Assembly (NCBI GenBank): GCA_038240295.1
Contig: JBBSDW010000074.1
Coordinates: 1 to 16,409, forward strand
Origin: JABDDM01 sp038240295
GTDB lineage: Bacteria; Bacteroidota; Ignavibacteria; Palsa-1295
Reading direction: 5' to 3'
Length of the DNA stretch: 16,409 nt
Shown: positions 5,405-12,369 of the stretch, piece by piece
Layout: each line of letters begins with the position of its first letter
How positions within the stretch are numbered: position 1 is the stretch's first letter
Program-made: the position numbers and the translations under genes
The notes under the pieces: model-generated
Databases searched by the model: none
What the model saw: only the letters and a program-made list of their open reading frames with translations
Told to the model about the DNA's origin: nothing

Positions 5405-7447
5405 CTACCGCACCACTACCATCGAGCCTCTTTCGTTAAGGCCGAGTTTGGACGAGCGGAGCGCGTAGGAATAATGTCCGGAGGCGAGGCGGTCGGTTTC
5501 CATCTTCAGGGTATAAGTGCCTGAGGTCATTTCCTGGTCGACGAGTACTTGTATCACTCGGCCGAGATCGTCGTAGACGGTAAGCTGCAGGTCGGCACGT
5601 TCGGGCAATGTTACAAAAAATGTTTCGACGTCATGCGCGGGATTCGGATAGAGTTGGACGAACAACGAAGCGTGGGCCTCTTCAACGCTGCTGTTTGCGA
5701 CTGGCGGAATACTGAAGTATGCTTCTGCAGGTTCGAAATCCATCCATTGTGCGCTGTGAGTAAACGCGCATACGTGTAAATGCAGCGTCTCGTTGTTGTC
5801 GGGAGTGACCGAGAAGTGAATCGGCGTCGATTCGCCAACCTCAAGATGACTCACGTCCATCGCGAGGTTCTCCTCGACTTTCACTTTATACTTTTTGCTG
5901 TTAAGGACTTCAACCTGCGTGCTATCCAGATAAACACGAGTGCTAAGAATATTTGCGACAGTTGCCGTTGGCTTTGTCATCGTCGATCGAACGATCCCAG
6001 GATGATCGTCGGCTGTGATCTTCGCACCGCGCAATGGCCGAAGCAGGGCACCGGCCGTGTAACCATAACTATCGAAAAGTCCGAAGCCGTACGAAAGAAT
6101 GGTGAAGCCGTGCTGTACGTCGTTAGTGGTTGTGATGTGATGCGCGCCTGGAGTGACGCTGATCGTTGCGATGGAATATTGCAGCGTACCGAGCGTAGTG
6201 GCAAGGTCGGTGAATGCCGCGGCGGGCAACGGTTGTCCATCGAGAGTGATCTTATCTTTCGCGCTGATCTCCGCGACGACGATCACATTCTGGATTGTGT
6301 AGGCGGGATCTTCACTGGCAAAAAAAGTAAAGTCAGTGTACGTCTGATTGACAGGCGGCACGATCGCGAAGAAGGGGTCGCCATTGTTAGGCGATTGATC
6401 GAACGAAGTGTGCGCAAATTCTCCGACTTGAGCCGGGCCCGATGTAGCGATCGCGATCGGTCCGAAAATAAGCGTGTCGCGATAGTCTCCAGCCTTCATC
6501 GCACTTCCCCAAGCTACTCCATTGATCGCAACCGTCATGTTGTCGTTTAGCGCCTGCACTCGAACGATATCGCCAACGCTGCGCGGTGCAAAATTCGTAG
6601 CGACGAAATCTTCACCCCAGCTTGAGGTCGGCGGAAGCATTTCGCACAAGTGATCGCAGCTTGAAGATGTTTGACCGGGTGGGATGTAACTCACCGGTAC
6701 CTCGGCGCAAACGTGACCACCGAACACAACGACAGGCTTGGTCGATGTGATGACTGACGAAGTCATATCTTCGTTATTGCGAAGCGCATCGCCCTGTATC
6801 TGAACGCATGTTCCCGAATCGAGCCGGAAATGAAGCGGCCTGCCGGCGACGCTTCCGCCGAGCGTTTGCGCAGCAGGAGTGATAGTAACATCGGTGCCGT
6901 CGGTAAAAGCGGCGACGCAGAATTGCGATTGCGTTTCGTCGCCAGGTCCGCCGCCAGGGGTGTTCGGAAAGGCCATGACACGGTAATCGGTCGACGCCGT
7001 ATTTTTCGGCAGTGCGAGAAACGCGTCGGCAGTGAACATCTTGTGATTCATGCCGTAGCAGATGATCGCCTGCGTTGAAGTGACGAGCACCGCTTTATTA
7101 TCGACAAATTCGGAAGTGAGGATGACGGGATTGATGTCGTCGGAAATGCGGTACGAGAACGATCCGCGCGAAGCAAGCGAAATGTGCTTGATGTAATTCG
7201 GGTAAGCTTTGCAGGTGATCGTAACCTCGGCAGCTGAATCACCTGCTGTTGCGAGAAAAATCTCATCGTAGCCGGGATCCGTGTCGGTCAGCGTAGCATT
7301 TTGTTCAAAGCAAAGCAGAAATTCAAAGCCGGCGTTATTCACGTTCGGGTAGCCCGTGCCGAAGTTGCCGCATTGGGCGTGGGACTGCAGTGTAAACCCA
7401 GAGACGATGGCCGAGATGACGGCGAAGGCGATGACGGAAGTGCGCAT
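5405..7447 (-). CDS. secreted IgGFc-binding-domain protein with type IX secretion tail
   Basis: This 680-residue protein starts with a signal peptide (MRTSVIAFAVISAIVSGFTLQSHAQ). Residues ~25-470 resemble the IgGFc-binding N-terminal domain: the hallmark block VFGGHVCAEVP, then CDHLCEMLPPTSSWGEDFV near residues 245-275, matches the 'G..CA.VP...CD.L.EQ.PP...WG..F' pattern of that family (family knowledge). A beta-rich, possibly Ig-like region follows (~480-590). The last ~80 residues (LFVQLYPNPAHD, LQLTVYDDLGRVIQVL, GHYSYALRS, MVVVR) are a type IX C-terminal sorting domain. The protein should therefore reach the cell surface and may act in adhesion or carbohydrate/protein binding; the ligand is unknown. 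Two cysteines in the CDHLC motif may form a disulphide. The start is supported by a TAATTTTG element five bases upstream. The downstream gap is repeat sequence. Confidence 0.88.
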   Translation of the reverse strand: MRTSVIAFAVISAIVSGFTLQSHAQCGNFGTGYPNVNNAGFEFLLCFEQNATLTDTDPGYDEIFLATAGDSAAEVTITCKAYPNYIKHISLASRGSFSYRISDDINPVILTSEFVDNKAVLVTSTQAIICYGMNHKMFTADAFLALPKNTASTDYRVMAFPNTPGGGPGDETQSQFCVAAFTDGTDVTITPAAQTLGGSVAGRPLHFRLDSGTCVQIQGDALRNNEDMTSSVITSTKPVVVFGGHVCAEVPVSYIPPGQTSSSCDHLCEMLPPTSSWGEDFVATNFAPRSVGDIVRVQALNDNMTVAINGVAWGSAMKAGDYRDTLIFGPIAIATSGPAQVGEFAHTSFDQSPNNGDPFFAIVPPVNQTYTDFTFFASEDPAYTIQNVIVVAEISAKDKITLDGQPLPAAAFTDLATTLGTLQYSIATISVTPGAHHITTTNDVQHGFTILSYGFGLFDSYGYTAGALLRPLRGAKITADDHPGIVRSTMTKPTATVANILSTRVYLDSTQVEVLNSKKYKVKVEENLAMDVSHLEVGESTPIHFSVTPDNNETLHLHVCAFTHSAQWMDFEPAEAYFSIPPVANSSVEEAHASLFVQLYPNPAHDVETFFVTLPERADLQLTVYDDLGRVIQVLVDQEMTSGTYTLKMETDRLASGHYSYALRSSKLGLNERGSMVVVR

Positions 7448-7452
7448 AAACT

Positions 7453-7460
7453 CAAAATTA
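7453..7460 (-). promoter_or_regulatory. Bacteroidota-type -7 element (TAATTTTG) abutting the IgGFc-domain gene
   Basis: On the minus strand TAATTTTG ends five bases before the ATG at 7447, the same geometry as at the rluE start. A near-leaderless transcript is implied. A possible -33 TTTG at the standard distance is not evident, and the sequence is AT-rich, so chance is possible. Confidence 0.45.
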
Positions 7461-7490
7461 GATTCAAACGAGTGCTCCTAATATACGCAG

Positions 7491-7513
7491 AAGACCGGCG
7501 CACGGCCGGTCTT
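7491..7513 (-). terminator. hairpin after the COG5637-like gene
   Basis: AAGACCGGC (7491-7499) and GCCGGTCTT (7505-7513) form a perfect 9-bp GC-rich stem with a GCACG loop. It lies 39 bases beyond the stop of the minus-strand gene that ends at 7552 and just before the promoter of the next one. The U-tract is poor in either direction, so termination efficiency is uncertain. Confidence 0.55.
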
Positions 7514-7551
7514 TGATATAACGATTTTGAGATACTACGATTTGGTTCGAA

Positions 7552-8421
7552 TCATTGGTGGCTTCCCAATTGATGATCGGTTCGGTCCTCGAGCATCGCC
7601 TCGCCGGATTCCATCATGCGTTTGAACCGCCGCAGATCGTGGCGAATTTGTTTTGCAGGATCGTCACCCAGCAATTCCGAGACGAGCGCACCAAGTTTGC
7701 CTCCTGGCGGAGCGTACTTGATCATAACAGTTACCGTTGTCCCGTGACTATCACCGAGGTCTTCGAACTGCACAGAGCCCGCATTGTCAACCTCGGCACC
7801 CGGAAGTGAGCGCCATGAGATTAATGAGCCCGGCTCGTCGGTATAGACTTCTGCATCCCACTCCACGCTCGAACCCATGGGTCCTTGCACCGTCCAGTGG
7901 GAGCGCTTATCGTCAATCGCCACGACTGAGCGAAGGTGCTGCATGATCGAAGGTAGGTTTTCTATGTGACGCCAATATTCGTATAGCTCTTTCGGGCTGC
8001 AATCGACGACCACGCTTTCTTCTACCTTCACGCCTTCATTATGCTGTACCGAAGCGGCTGGGTTATCCCCGGGCCGTATCTGCGTAGGAGCGCCTTCGCC
8101 CAATAGCCCCGACACACCGCGATACATCAATGCTCCACCGAGCACGCTCAAACCGCCCATCATTCCAGCTTTGGCAGGTTCACGATCTTTCATCCCTTTG
8201 AGCATACTATAAAGGCTGTAAGCGGCAAGACTTCCACCGAGGATCGCATATGTCCATTGTGTCGGGACAACGCCACCCATAAGTGTAGAAAGCATCCCGT
8301 GACGCACCATTTCTGGCGGCGGCGGAGTCGTGCGACTTTCTGTGGCTACGTCGTTGTGGGTTCGCGCACGCTTGAGCACGCGTTTGCGCTGACTGTTGAG
8401 GGCTCTGATTCTCGAAGCCAT
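7552..8421 (-). CDS. COG5637-like membrane protein with SRPBCC (polyketide cyclase-type) domain
   Basis: Starting at the ATG at 8421 the protein has 289 residues. A basic N-terminus (RIRALNSQRKRVLKRARTH) and a Pro-rich stretch precede two glycine-rich membrane segments at about 56-74 and 86-104. From ~130 to ~275 lies a SRPBCC ligand-binding domain, recognised by the block ESVVVDCSPKELYEYWRHIE with LPSIMQHL (residues ~134-160) and WDAEVYTDEPGSLISWRSLP. Proteins of this organisation are predicted integral membrane proteins, often in stress-linked clusters; their ligand is not established. The start is set by a clear Shine-Dalgarno GGAGG seven bases upstream, and upstream in-frame codons look non-coding. 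It is followed on the same strand by the IgGFc-domain gene after a hairpin, so the two are probably separate transcripts. A stress gene, osmC, lies upstream. Confidence 0.88.
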   Translation of the reverse strand: MASRIRALNSQRKRVLKRARTHNDVATESRTTPPPPEMVRHGMLSTLMGGVVPTQWTYAILGGSLAAYSLYSMLKGMKDREPAKAGMMGGLSVLGGALMYRGVSGLLGEGAPTQIRPGDNPAASVQHNEGVKVEESVVVDCSPKELYEYWRHIENLPSIMQHLRSVVAIDDKRSHWTVQGPMGSSVEWDAEVYTDEPGSLISWRSLPGAEVDNAGSVQFEDLGDSHGTTVTVMIKYAPPGGKLGALVSELLGDDPAKQIRHDLRRFKRMMESGEAMLEDRTDHQLGSHQ

Positions 8422-8428
8422 GATTTTT

Positions 8429-8433
8429 CCTCC
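8429..8433 (-). promoter_or_regulatory. strong Shine-Dalgarno GGAGG that decides the start of the COG5637-like gene
   Basis: The minus strand reads GGAGGAAAAATC directly before the ATG at 8421, leaving seven bases of spacing. This is one of very few strong Shine-Dalgarno sequences here and rules out the longer in-frame start at 8577, which would add 52 non-conserved residues. Confidence 0.8.
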
Positions 8434-8520
8434 GGATATATTGGATTGATAATTTTGTGATTCGCAAATATTATTGCAAAGGTTATGCCGAGAGGTGGAC
8501 CAACGACAGATTGCTAACAG

Positions 8521-8654
8521 GTCATTGCGAGAAGGCCCCAAAGCCGACGAAGCAATCTCCCGGAGCAAGGTACTCATCTGTTGGATACTCCCACGAGCCC
8601 AAAGATTGCTTCGTCGGTTGAATCGCTTTGCGAATCAATCCTCCTCGCAATGAC
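8521..8654. repeat. 134-bp palindromic intergenic element, copy 1
   Basis: Terminal inverted repeats GTCATTGCGAG (8521-8531) and CTCGCAATGAC (8644-8654) match over 11 bp. Inner arms GACGAAGCAATCT (8546-8558) and AGATTGCTTCGTC (8603-8615) match over 13 bp. The centre differs from that of copy 2. With the second copy at 8725-8858 it fills the 456-base gap between the COG5637-like gene and osmC. No coding frame here is convincing. Confidence 0.85.
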
Positions 8655-8686
8655 ACCGTGGGAAAAATGGGAGACAGCAAAAACGT

Positions 8687-8710
8687 GTTATTGCGAGTAG
8701 ACCCCAAGGA
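8687..8710. repeat. truncated left end of the 134-bp element
   Basis: GTTATTGCGAGTAGACCCCAAG, between the two full copies, resembles the left 22 bases of the element (GTCATTGCGAG.A..CCCCAAAG). It has no matching right half, so it appears to be a partial or decayed third copy. Confidence 0.5.
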
Positions 8711-8724
8711 CATAGCCGTACAAG

Positions 8725-8858
8725 GTCATTGCGAGGAAACCCCAAAGCCGACGAAGCAATCTCTAGGAGCGGGGGACTTGGCTTTCGCATTCGTCTCAGC
8801 TCCTAAAGATTGCTTCGTCAGTTCATTCGCTTTGCGAATCAATCCTCCTCGCAATGAC
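8725..8858. repeat. 134-bp palindromic intergenic element, copy 2
   Basis: Arms GTCATTGCGAGGA (8725-8737) and TCCTCGCAATGAC (8846-8858) form a perfect 13-bp terminal inverted repeat, and the inner GACGAAGCAATCT / AGATTGCTTCGTC arms recur. The length is exactly that of copy 1 and the orientation is the same. It ends 20 bases from the osmC stop codon, so it may be transcribed as the 3' UTR of osmC. Confidence 0.85.
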
Positions 8859-8877
8859 GCGAGTATTTTCTTCTTGG

Positions 8878-9306
8878 TTACGCGAGCTTCGCGCTTACGC
8901 TGATCTCTTTCACGCTTGCGAGTGCACGGCTTACCGGGCAATTATCTTTTGTGCCTGCAGCGATCTCCTGAAATTTTGCATCGTCTAAGCCTGGGACTTT
9001 TGCTGTGGTTTCGAGGTGGATCTTGTCGATCGTCCACTTGCCACTTGTGTTGCTGAATTCGACCTTGGCTGTTGTATTTATCGAGTCCGCGGTGAATCCA
9101 GCACGTCCTAGGTCACCGGAGAGTGCCATGGTAAAGCAGCCTGCGTGCGCGGCTGCGATCAGCTCTTCTGGATTGGTCCCAGGCGCTTCTTCCATTCGCG
9201 ATTGAAAGGAGAAACTTCCTTTGTATGCGCCCGAACCAAATTCCATCGATCCTTTTCCTGCTTTGAGGTCGCCATTCCATTCGGCTTTTGCTGTGCGTGT
9301 CGGCAT
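8878..9306 (-). CDS. osmC: OsmC family peroxiredoxin
   Basis: This 142-residue protein is a thiol-dependent peroxidase that reduces organic hydroperoxides in the cytoplasm. The length is that of OsmC rather than a fusion. The catalytic cysteine pair is C57 (AAAHAGCFTMALS) and C123 (DNCPVSRAL), with R37 and E47 in the positions expected for the active-site Arg and Glu. The opening RTAKAEWNGDLKAGKGSMEF is also typical of OsmC. The ATG at 9306 gives the canonical N-terminus. The gene is preceded by a 316-base gap shared with the divergent S41 peptidase gene and followed at once by a 134-bp palindromic repeat. Family members are often induced by osmotic or oxidative stress; no such site is visible here. 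Confidence 0.95.
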   Translation of the reverse strand: MPTRTAKAEWNGDLKAGKGSMEFGSGAYKGSFSFQSRMEEAPGTNPEELIAAAHAGCFTMALSGDLGRAGFTADSINTTAKVEFSNTSGKWTIDKIHLETTAKVPGLDDAKFQEIAAGTKDNCPVSRALASVKEISVSAKLA

Positions 9307-9622
9307 TGTGTTATCTGTATTATGGGGTGATGTAGATGGCTCGTGAATTGACGTTGACGCTAACCGTCGGATAGATGATTAGCAGGCTATGCGAAACGCC
9401 GCATTGCTGCTTTCAAAAACAAACAGCTTCGCCAAAGAAGAATGCAATCTCGTTACTGCGTGCATCTTCAAAGTCTCGGCATTCACGAGCCGATAGATTT
9501 TCAGGTTCGCTCCAACACCGGATAGATTCGGTTTGTCGCACTATTCCCTATTGCGATACCGAGGCTGTTCTGGCGAGGAGGCGGAGGATGTACGCTGCAT
9601 TCTCACTGTAATTCGGATCGCC
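9307..9622. other. divergent intergenic region between osmC and the S41 peptidase gene
   Basis: These 316 bases should hold the promoters of both flanking genes. I see no strong TAnnTTTG element, Shine-Dalgarno sequence, hairpin or repeat, and the short open frames have Arg/Ser/Cys-rich translations without family features. Confidence 0.5.
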
Positions 9623-11272
9623 ATGACAACAATCGAAGCAACCTCGGACTCCCGCCCAGCAATCATGCGGACACCATCTTTTCGTTATGTCGCGCTGCTC
9701 GTCTTTGGATCGGTGTTTTGTATTCCCGATCCCAGCACATCGAACACCGATCTTCCATCGAGCATGGCAAAGATCGAGCGGGCCATCGGGATCATCCAAT
9801 CGAAGTACGTCGACCGAATTTCGACTGCACGCCTGACGAACGCTGCGATCTCCGGGATGATGGATAATCTCGATCCATTCTCGAACTATCAAACAAAGAC
9901 GGAGCACACCCTCTTCGAGGCCTCGTACGATTCGAAGAAGAACCTCTCGGCGGGACTCGAAACGTGGTTCGATAGTGGAACGCTGATCGTCTGGTCGATC
10001 GATCCGGCGGGCCCTGCGGCTCGCGCAGGCGTACTTCCTTGCGATGAGATCCGGGCGATCAATGGAATAGAGGCCACAACACTTTCGGAGGATCAAGTCG
10101 AGACGATGCTAAACCCAGCGCCGGTTGACTGCGATACGAAAGCGGCGCAACTCCGTTTGAACATCTATCGCGCTAACGAAAACCGATCGACGCTCATCTC
10201 GATGAAGTATGCGAATCTTGATAAAACAACGCACGCTATTGGTTGCGCAGTTTTCGATGCGGCAAGCGGCGATTCGATCGGCTGCGTCCGCTTCGATGAT
10301 TTTCATGCGGGTACGTCGCAAGAGATCAAAGTACTGCTTAATGATTTCAACTCGCGCGGCATTCAAAAATTCGTGCTCGACTTACGGAACAACCACGGTG
10401 GTTACGTGCGCGAAGCCTACATCCTCGCTGGCTACTTCATTGCCAGCGAAAGTGTTCGTCTCGATATTGAACCTACGAACGGTTCGTTTCCGACTAATCA
10501 GGATCACCCGTTTCTTTTTAACCCACTGATGCTGATTGTCGGTCCGTCGACGGCCAGCGCGGCGGAGCTTTTTGCAGGCATGTTGCAGGATGAAGATCGA
10601 GCGGTAATCGCCGGAATGCCGACGCTTGGAAAGGCACTCGTCATGAATCAGGAAGCGCTGCGGGATGGCAGTACCATATTGCTTGTGACGGGAAGATGCT
10701 TTCTGCCGAGTGGAAGATTCCTACAGCGCAGATATCGCGGAAAGTTTTACACGGAGCGTGCAACGTCATTTGCCACTGAGATCGACAATATGGATCACCG
10801 GCATGATCGTGAGTTTATCGCTTCCGACACCGCATTCCACACGCTGCATGGACGAACCGTCTATGGTGGTCAGGGGATTATACCCGACCTCATCATCCCA
10901 GACAATCCGACAACCGCGATCGGCGACGCGGGCATCACATCCACGATCATCTATGAGTGCGCAAGAGAAATCATTCTTGAACGCGGAGCTGAGATCGCGA
11001 AACACTACAGCGCACAAACCATCTATGGAATATCGCTAAGCGATTCGAGACTTACCCAGATTGTCAGCAAGAAGGCGGTGCTGCATCACCACATTGTCGA
11101 TCAGGAGGAGTTGACGCATGACCTCGGCCGAGTACGGGTCGCGGTGATACAGAGCCTGGCTAAGCGCTTTTTTGGCGAAGCGGAATGGAGGGCCAGACTT
11201 CAGCAAGGCGATCATAGCCTCGCCAGAGCGATAAACCGATTTAGCGAGGCACAGGCCTTTGCGCTCAGATGA
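9623..11272 (+). CDS. S41 family C-terminal processing peptidase
   Basis: This protein has 549 residues from the ATG at 9623; the ATG at 9665 gives 535 residues and puts the hydrophobic signal segment (FRYVALLVFGSVFCIP) closer to the front, so either is possible. It should be a periplasmic or membrane-anchored serine protease. After a helical region (ERAIGIIQSKYVD) and the DPFSNYQ motif comes a PDZ domain (~res 105-190, with GPAARAGVLPCDEIRAING). The protease core follows: VRFDDFHAGTSQEIK, FVLDLRNNHGGY, the nucleophile S312 in TASAAE and the general base K337 in TLGK, spaced 25 residues apart as in Prc and D1P. The family's Lys-Gly-x-x-Gln is here Lys-Ala-Leu-Val-Met. A C-terminal region beyond ~430 is longer than minimal CTPs. 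It converges on the small minus-strand gene at 11368. Confidence 0.9.
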   Translation: MTTIEATSDSRPAIMRTPSFRYVALLVFGSVFCIPDPSTSNTDLPSSMAKIERAIGIIQSKYVDRISTARLTNAAISGMMDNLDPFSNYQTKTEHTLFEASYDSKKNLSAGLETWFDSGTLIVWSIDPAGPAARAGVLPCDEIRAINGIEATTLSEDQVETMLNPAPVDCDTKAAQLRLNIYRANENRSTLISMKYANLDKTTHAIGCAVFDAASGDSIGCVRFDDFHAGTSQEIKVLLNDFNSRGIQKFVLDLRNNHGGYVREAYILAGYFIASESVRLDIEPTNGSFPTNQDHPFLFNPLMLIVGPSTASAAELFAGMLQDEDRAVIAGMPTLGKALVMNQEALRDGSTILLVTGRCFLPSGRFLQRRYRGKFYTERATSFATEIDNMDHRHDREFIASDTAFHTLHGRTVYGGQGIIPDLIIPDNPTTAIGDAGITSTIIYECAREIILERGAEIAKHYSAQTIYGISLSDSRLTQIVSKKAVLHHHIVDQEELTHDLGRVRVAVIQSLAKRFFGEAEWRARLQQGDHSLARAINRFSEAQAFALR

Positions 11273-11290
11273 CGCTTCCCCGGCACAATG

Positions 11291-11328
11291 CAAAGAGCGA
11301 ATGGAGGCTCATCCATTCGCTCTCTTTG
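11291..11328. terminator. hairpin between convergent genes, probable bidirectional terminator
   Basis: CAAAGAGCGAATGGA (11291-11305) pairs with TCCATTCGCTCTCTTTG (11312-11328) through an 11-bp core and a 4-6 bp outer stem separated by a two-base bulge; the loop is GGCTCA. It lies 18 bases after the peptidase stop and 39 bases after the stop of the opposing gene, a place where a terminator for both would be expected. U-tracts are modest. Confidence 0.75.
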
Positions 11329-11367
11329 CTTTGCTCAGAAGTTGTCTGTAGTTAACGACGGCGACGA

Positions 11368-11673
11368 TTACTTAACGATCGTCGTGCGCGTCGAAGATTT
11401 GCTCGATGCGCGAACCATGACAATGATCAGAACAAGCAGGACCACCGCAGCGATAACGATCAAAAGTACGGTATTTGTGTCACCTGTGACTGGTACATCT
11501 GTCGTGGTTGAGGTGGAGCTTGATGAATGCTGGACGACTGCTCCGCCACCCCCGCCGCTGGGGGCCGCAGTTCCGCCTGTTTGCGCGAAGATGGGGAGCG
11601 CGCCCGTGATCAAAAGTAGGAAAATGTTAAGAATAAACCAGAAATTGCGTTTTAGGTTGTATTGGGTTAGCAT
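11368..11673 (-). CDS. small surface/membrane protein: signal peptide, Gly/Ser/Thr linker, VPVTG motif, membrane segment, basic tail
   Basis: This 101-residue protein of no family I recognise starts at the ATG at 11673. Residues 7-30 are a signal peptide ending in PIFA-Q. Residues 31-59 are low-complexity (a run of five Gly at 40-44, then Ser/Thr). Residues 60-64 read VPVTG, 69-87 form one strongly hydrophobic helix (VLLIVIAAVVLLVLIIVMV), and 88-101 are basic (RASSKSSTRTTIVK). The order motif, membrane helix, basic tail is that of a sortase-type or rhombosortase-type sorting signal; alternatively it is simply a single-pass membrane protein with an extracellular spacer. The longer in-frame extension upstream to 11904 is not supported. 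It ends facing the S41 peptidase gene across a hairpin. Confidence 0.7.
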   Translation of the reverse strand: MLTQYNLKRNFWFILNIFLLLITGALPIFAQTGGTAAPSGGGGGAVVQHSSSSTSTTTDVPVTGDTNTVLLIVIAAVVLLVLIIVMVRASSKSSTRTTIVK

Positions 11674-11903
11674 AGTCGTATGATGTTTCCGGACGAGAGA
11701 AGCCTCGCCTGGGTGGAAAAAAGTTGGGGCAGCTACGCTGTCCTCTGTTCTGCTCACGGAAATCTGTGCCATTAACTTGATACGGCAGAGCTTATTCGGC
11801 TCCTCGGATCCGCCGAACCTCTCGCGGGCAGGTGGTGTTGTCTCGCTCCTATGGCGGATTGGGGTTCGCCAAGGTCGTTTCACGTTAGTACTGAGCAACA
11901 GCA

Positions 11904-12227
11904 ATGGCAGTAGTAGATAAGCAGAAAAAAAGCGTACAGCCCGTCGAATTGCAGGAAATGGTCGACCGCGGCGGTTCGATCTATCAGGCGATCGCGATCA
12001 CGGCTCGCCGTGCTCGGCAGATCAATGACGAGATCAAGCAGGAATACCAGCAGCGCATTTCGACGCTCGTACCTGTCGATATGGATGAAGACGACGAAAT
12101 GGAAGCGACCAATTTCGATCAAATGAAGATTTCGCTCGAGATCGACAAAATGGGTAAGCCGACCCTCGAAGCACTCGAGCAGTTCAACAGCGACAGCCTC
12201 GAATGGCGTTACCGCGAGCGCGACTAA
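11904..12227 (+). CDS. rpoZ: RNA polymerase omega subunit, Bacteroidota type
   Basis: This 107-residue protein is the small subunit that helps beta' fold and assemble into RNA polymerase. The diagnostic stretch is GGSIYQAIAITARRARQIND (res ~28-47), the counterpart of NRFDLVLVAARRARQ in proteobacterial omega. The rest is divergent and acidic (MDEDDEME), as usual in Bacteroidota and Chlorobiota members. The ATG at 11904 is preceded by no Shine-Dalgarno sequence. The gene stands alone: 230 bases separate it from the divergent small membrane protein gene and a strong intrinsic terminator follows 23 bases after its stop. Confidence 0.88.
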   Translation: MAVVDKQKKSVQPVELQEMVDRGGSIYQAIAITARRARQINDEIKQEYQQRISTLVPVDMDEDDEMEATNFDQMKISLEIDKMGKPTLEALEQFNSDSLEWRYRERD

Positions 12228-12250
12228 CCGCTTGTATGTGAATGTATCCG

Positions 12251-12278
12251 ATCCCGCCCAAACAGGCGGGATTTTTTT
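12251..12278 (+). terminator. rho-independent terminator of rpoZ
   Basis: ATCCCGCC (12251-12258) and GGCGGGAT (12265-12272) form a perfect 8-bp stem with the loop CAAACA, followed by a run of seven T (12272-12278). This is a textbook intrinsic terminator just after rpoZ on the plus strand. Confidence 0.95.
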
Positions 12279-12305
12279 AACGCCCGCGTTCCTTCGGTCC
12301 GTGAC

Positions 12306-12313
12306 TATCTTTG
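12306..12313 (+). promoter_or_regulatory. Bacteroidota-type -7 element (TATCTTTG) upstream of mscL
   Basis: TATCTTTG lies 28 bases after the rpoZ terminator and 56 bases before the mscL ATG. It is identical to the octamer in front of rluE. A promoter here would give a leader of roughly 50 bases. No clear -33 TTTG is seen at the usual distance. Confidence 0.5.
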
Positions 12314-12369
12314 CTTAACGAACGCACTTCGGATGCGGGCTCTGTTCATCTCTAAGTTCTTTTCAGTCC

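Noticed and set aside
5780..6550. 256-residue plus-strand frame opposite the IgGFc-domain gene
   Set aside because: It is an Arg/Asp-rich shadow of a clearly coding minus-strand gene whose domains and start are well supported.
8446..8453. TAATTTTG on the plus strand near 8446
   Set aside because: It lies in an AT-rich spacer upstream of no plus-strand gene, so it is probably a chance match.
8521..8858. CRISPR-like array
   Set aside because: There are only two full units, they are 134 bp with internal palindromes, and there is no short direct repeat with regular spacers or cas gene.
11674..11903. tRNA-like or structured RNA upstream of rpoZ (GGTTCGCC and a TTCGGC/GCCGAA stem at 11795-11817)
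   Set aside because: No acceptor stem or proper T-arm can be formed around the GGTTCG, and a 6-bp stem is within chance.
11674..11904. Longer 178-residue version of the small membrane protein starting near 11904
   Set aside because: The extra 77 residues are not signal-like and would bury the signal peptide; the ATG at 11673 gives a canonical exported protein.
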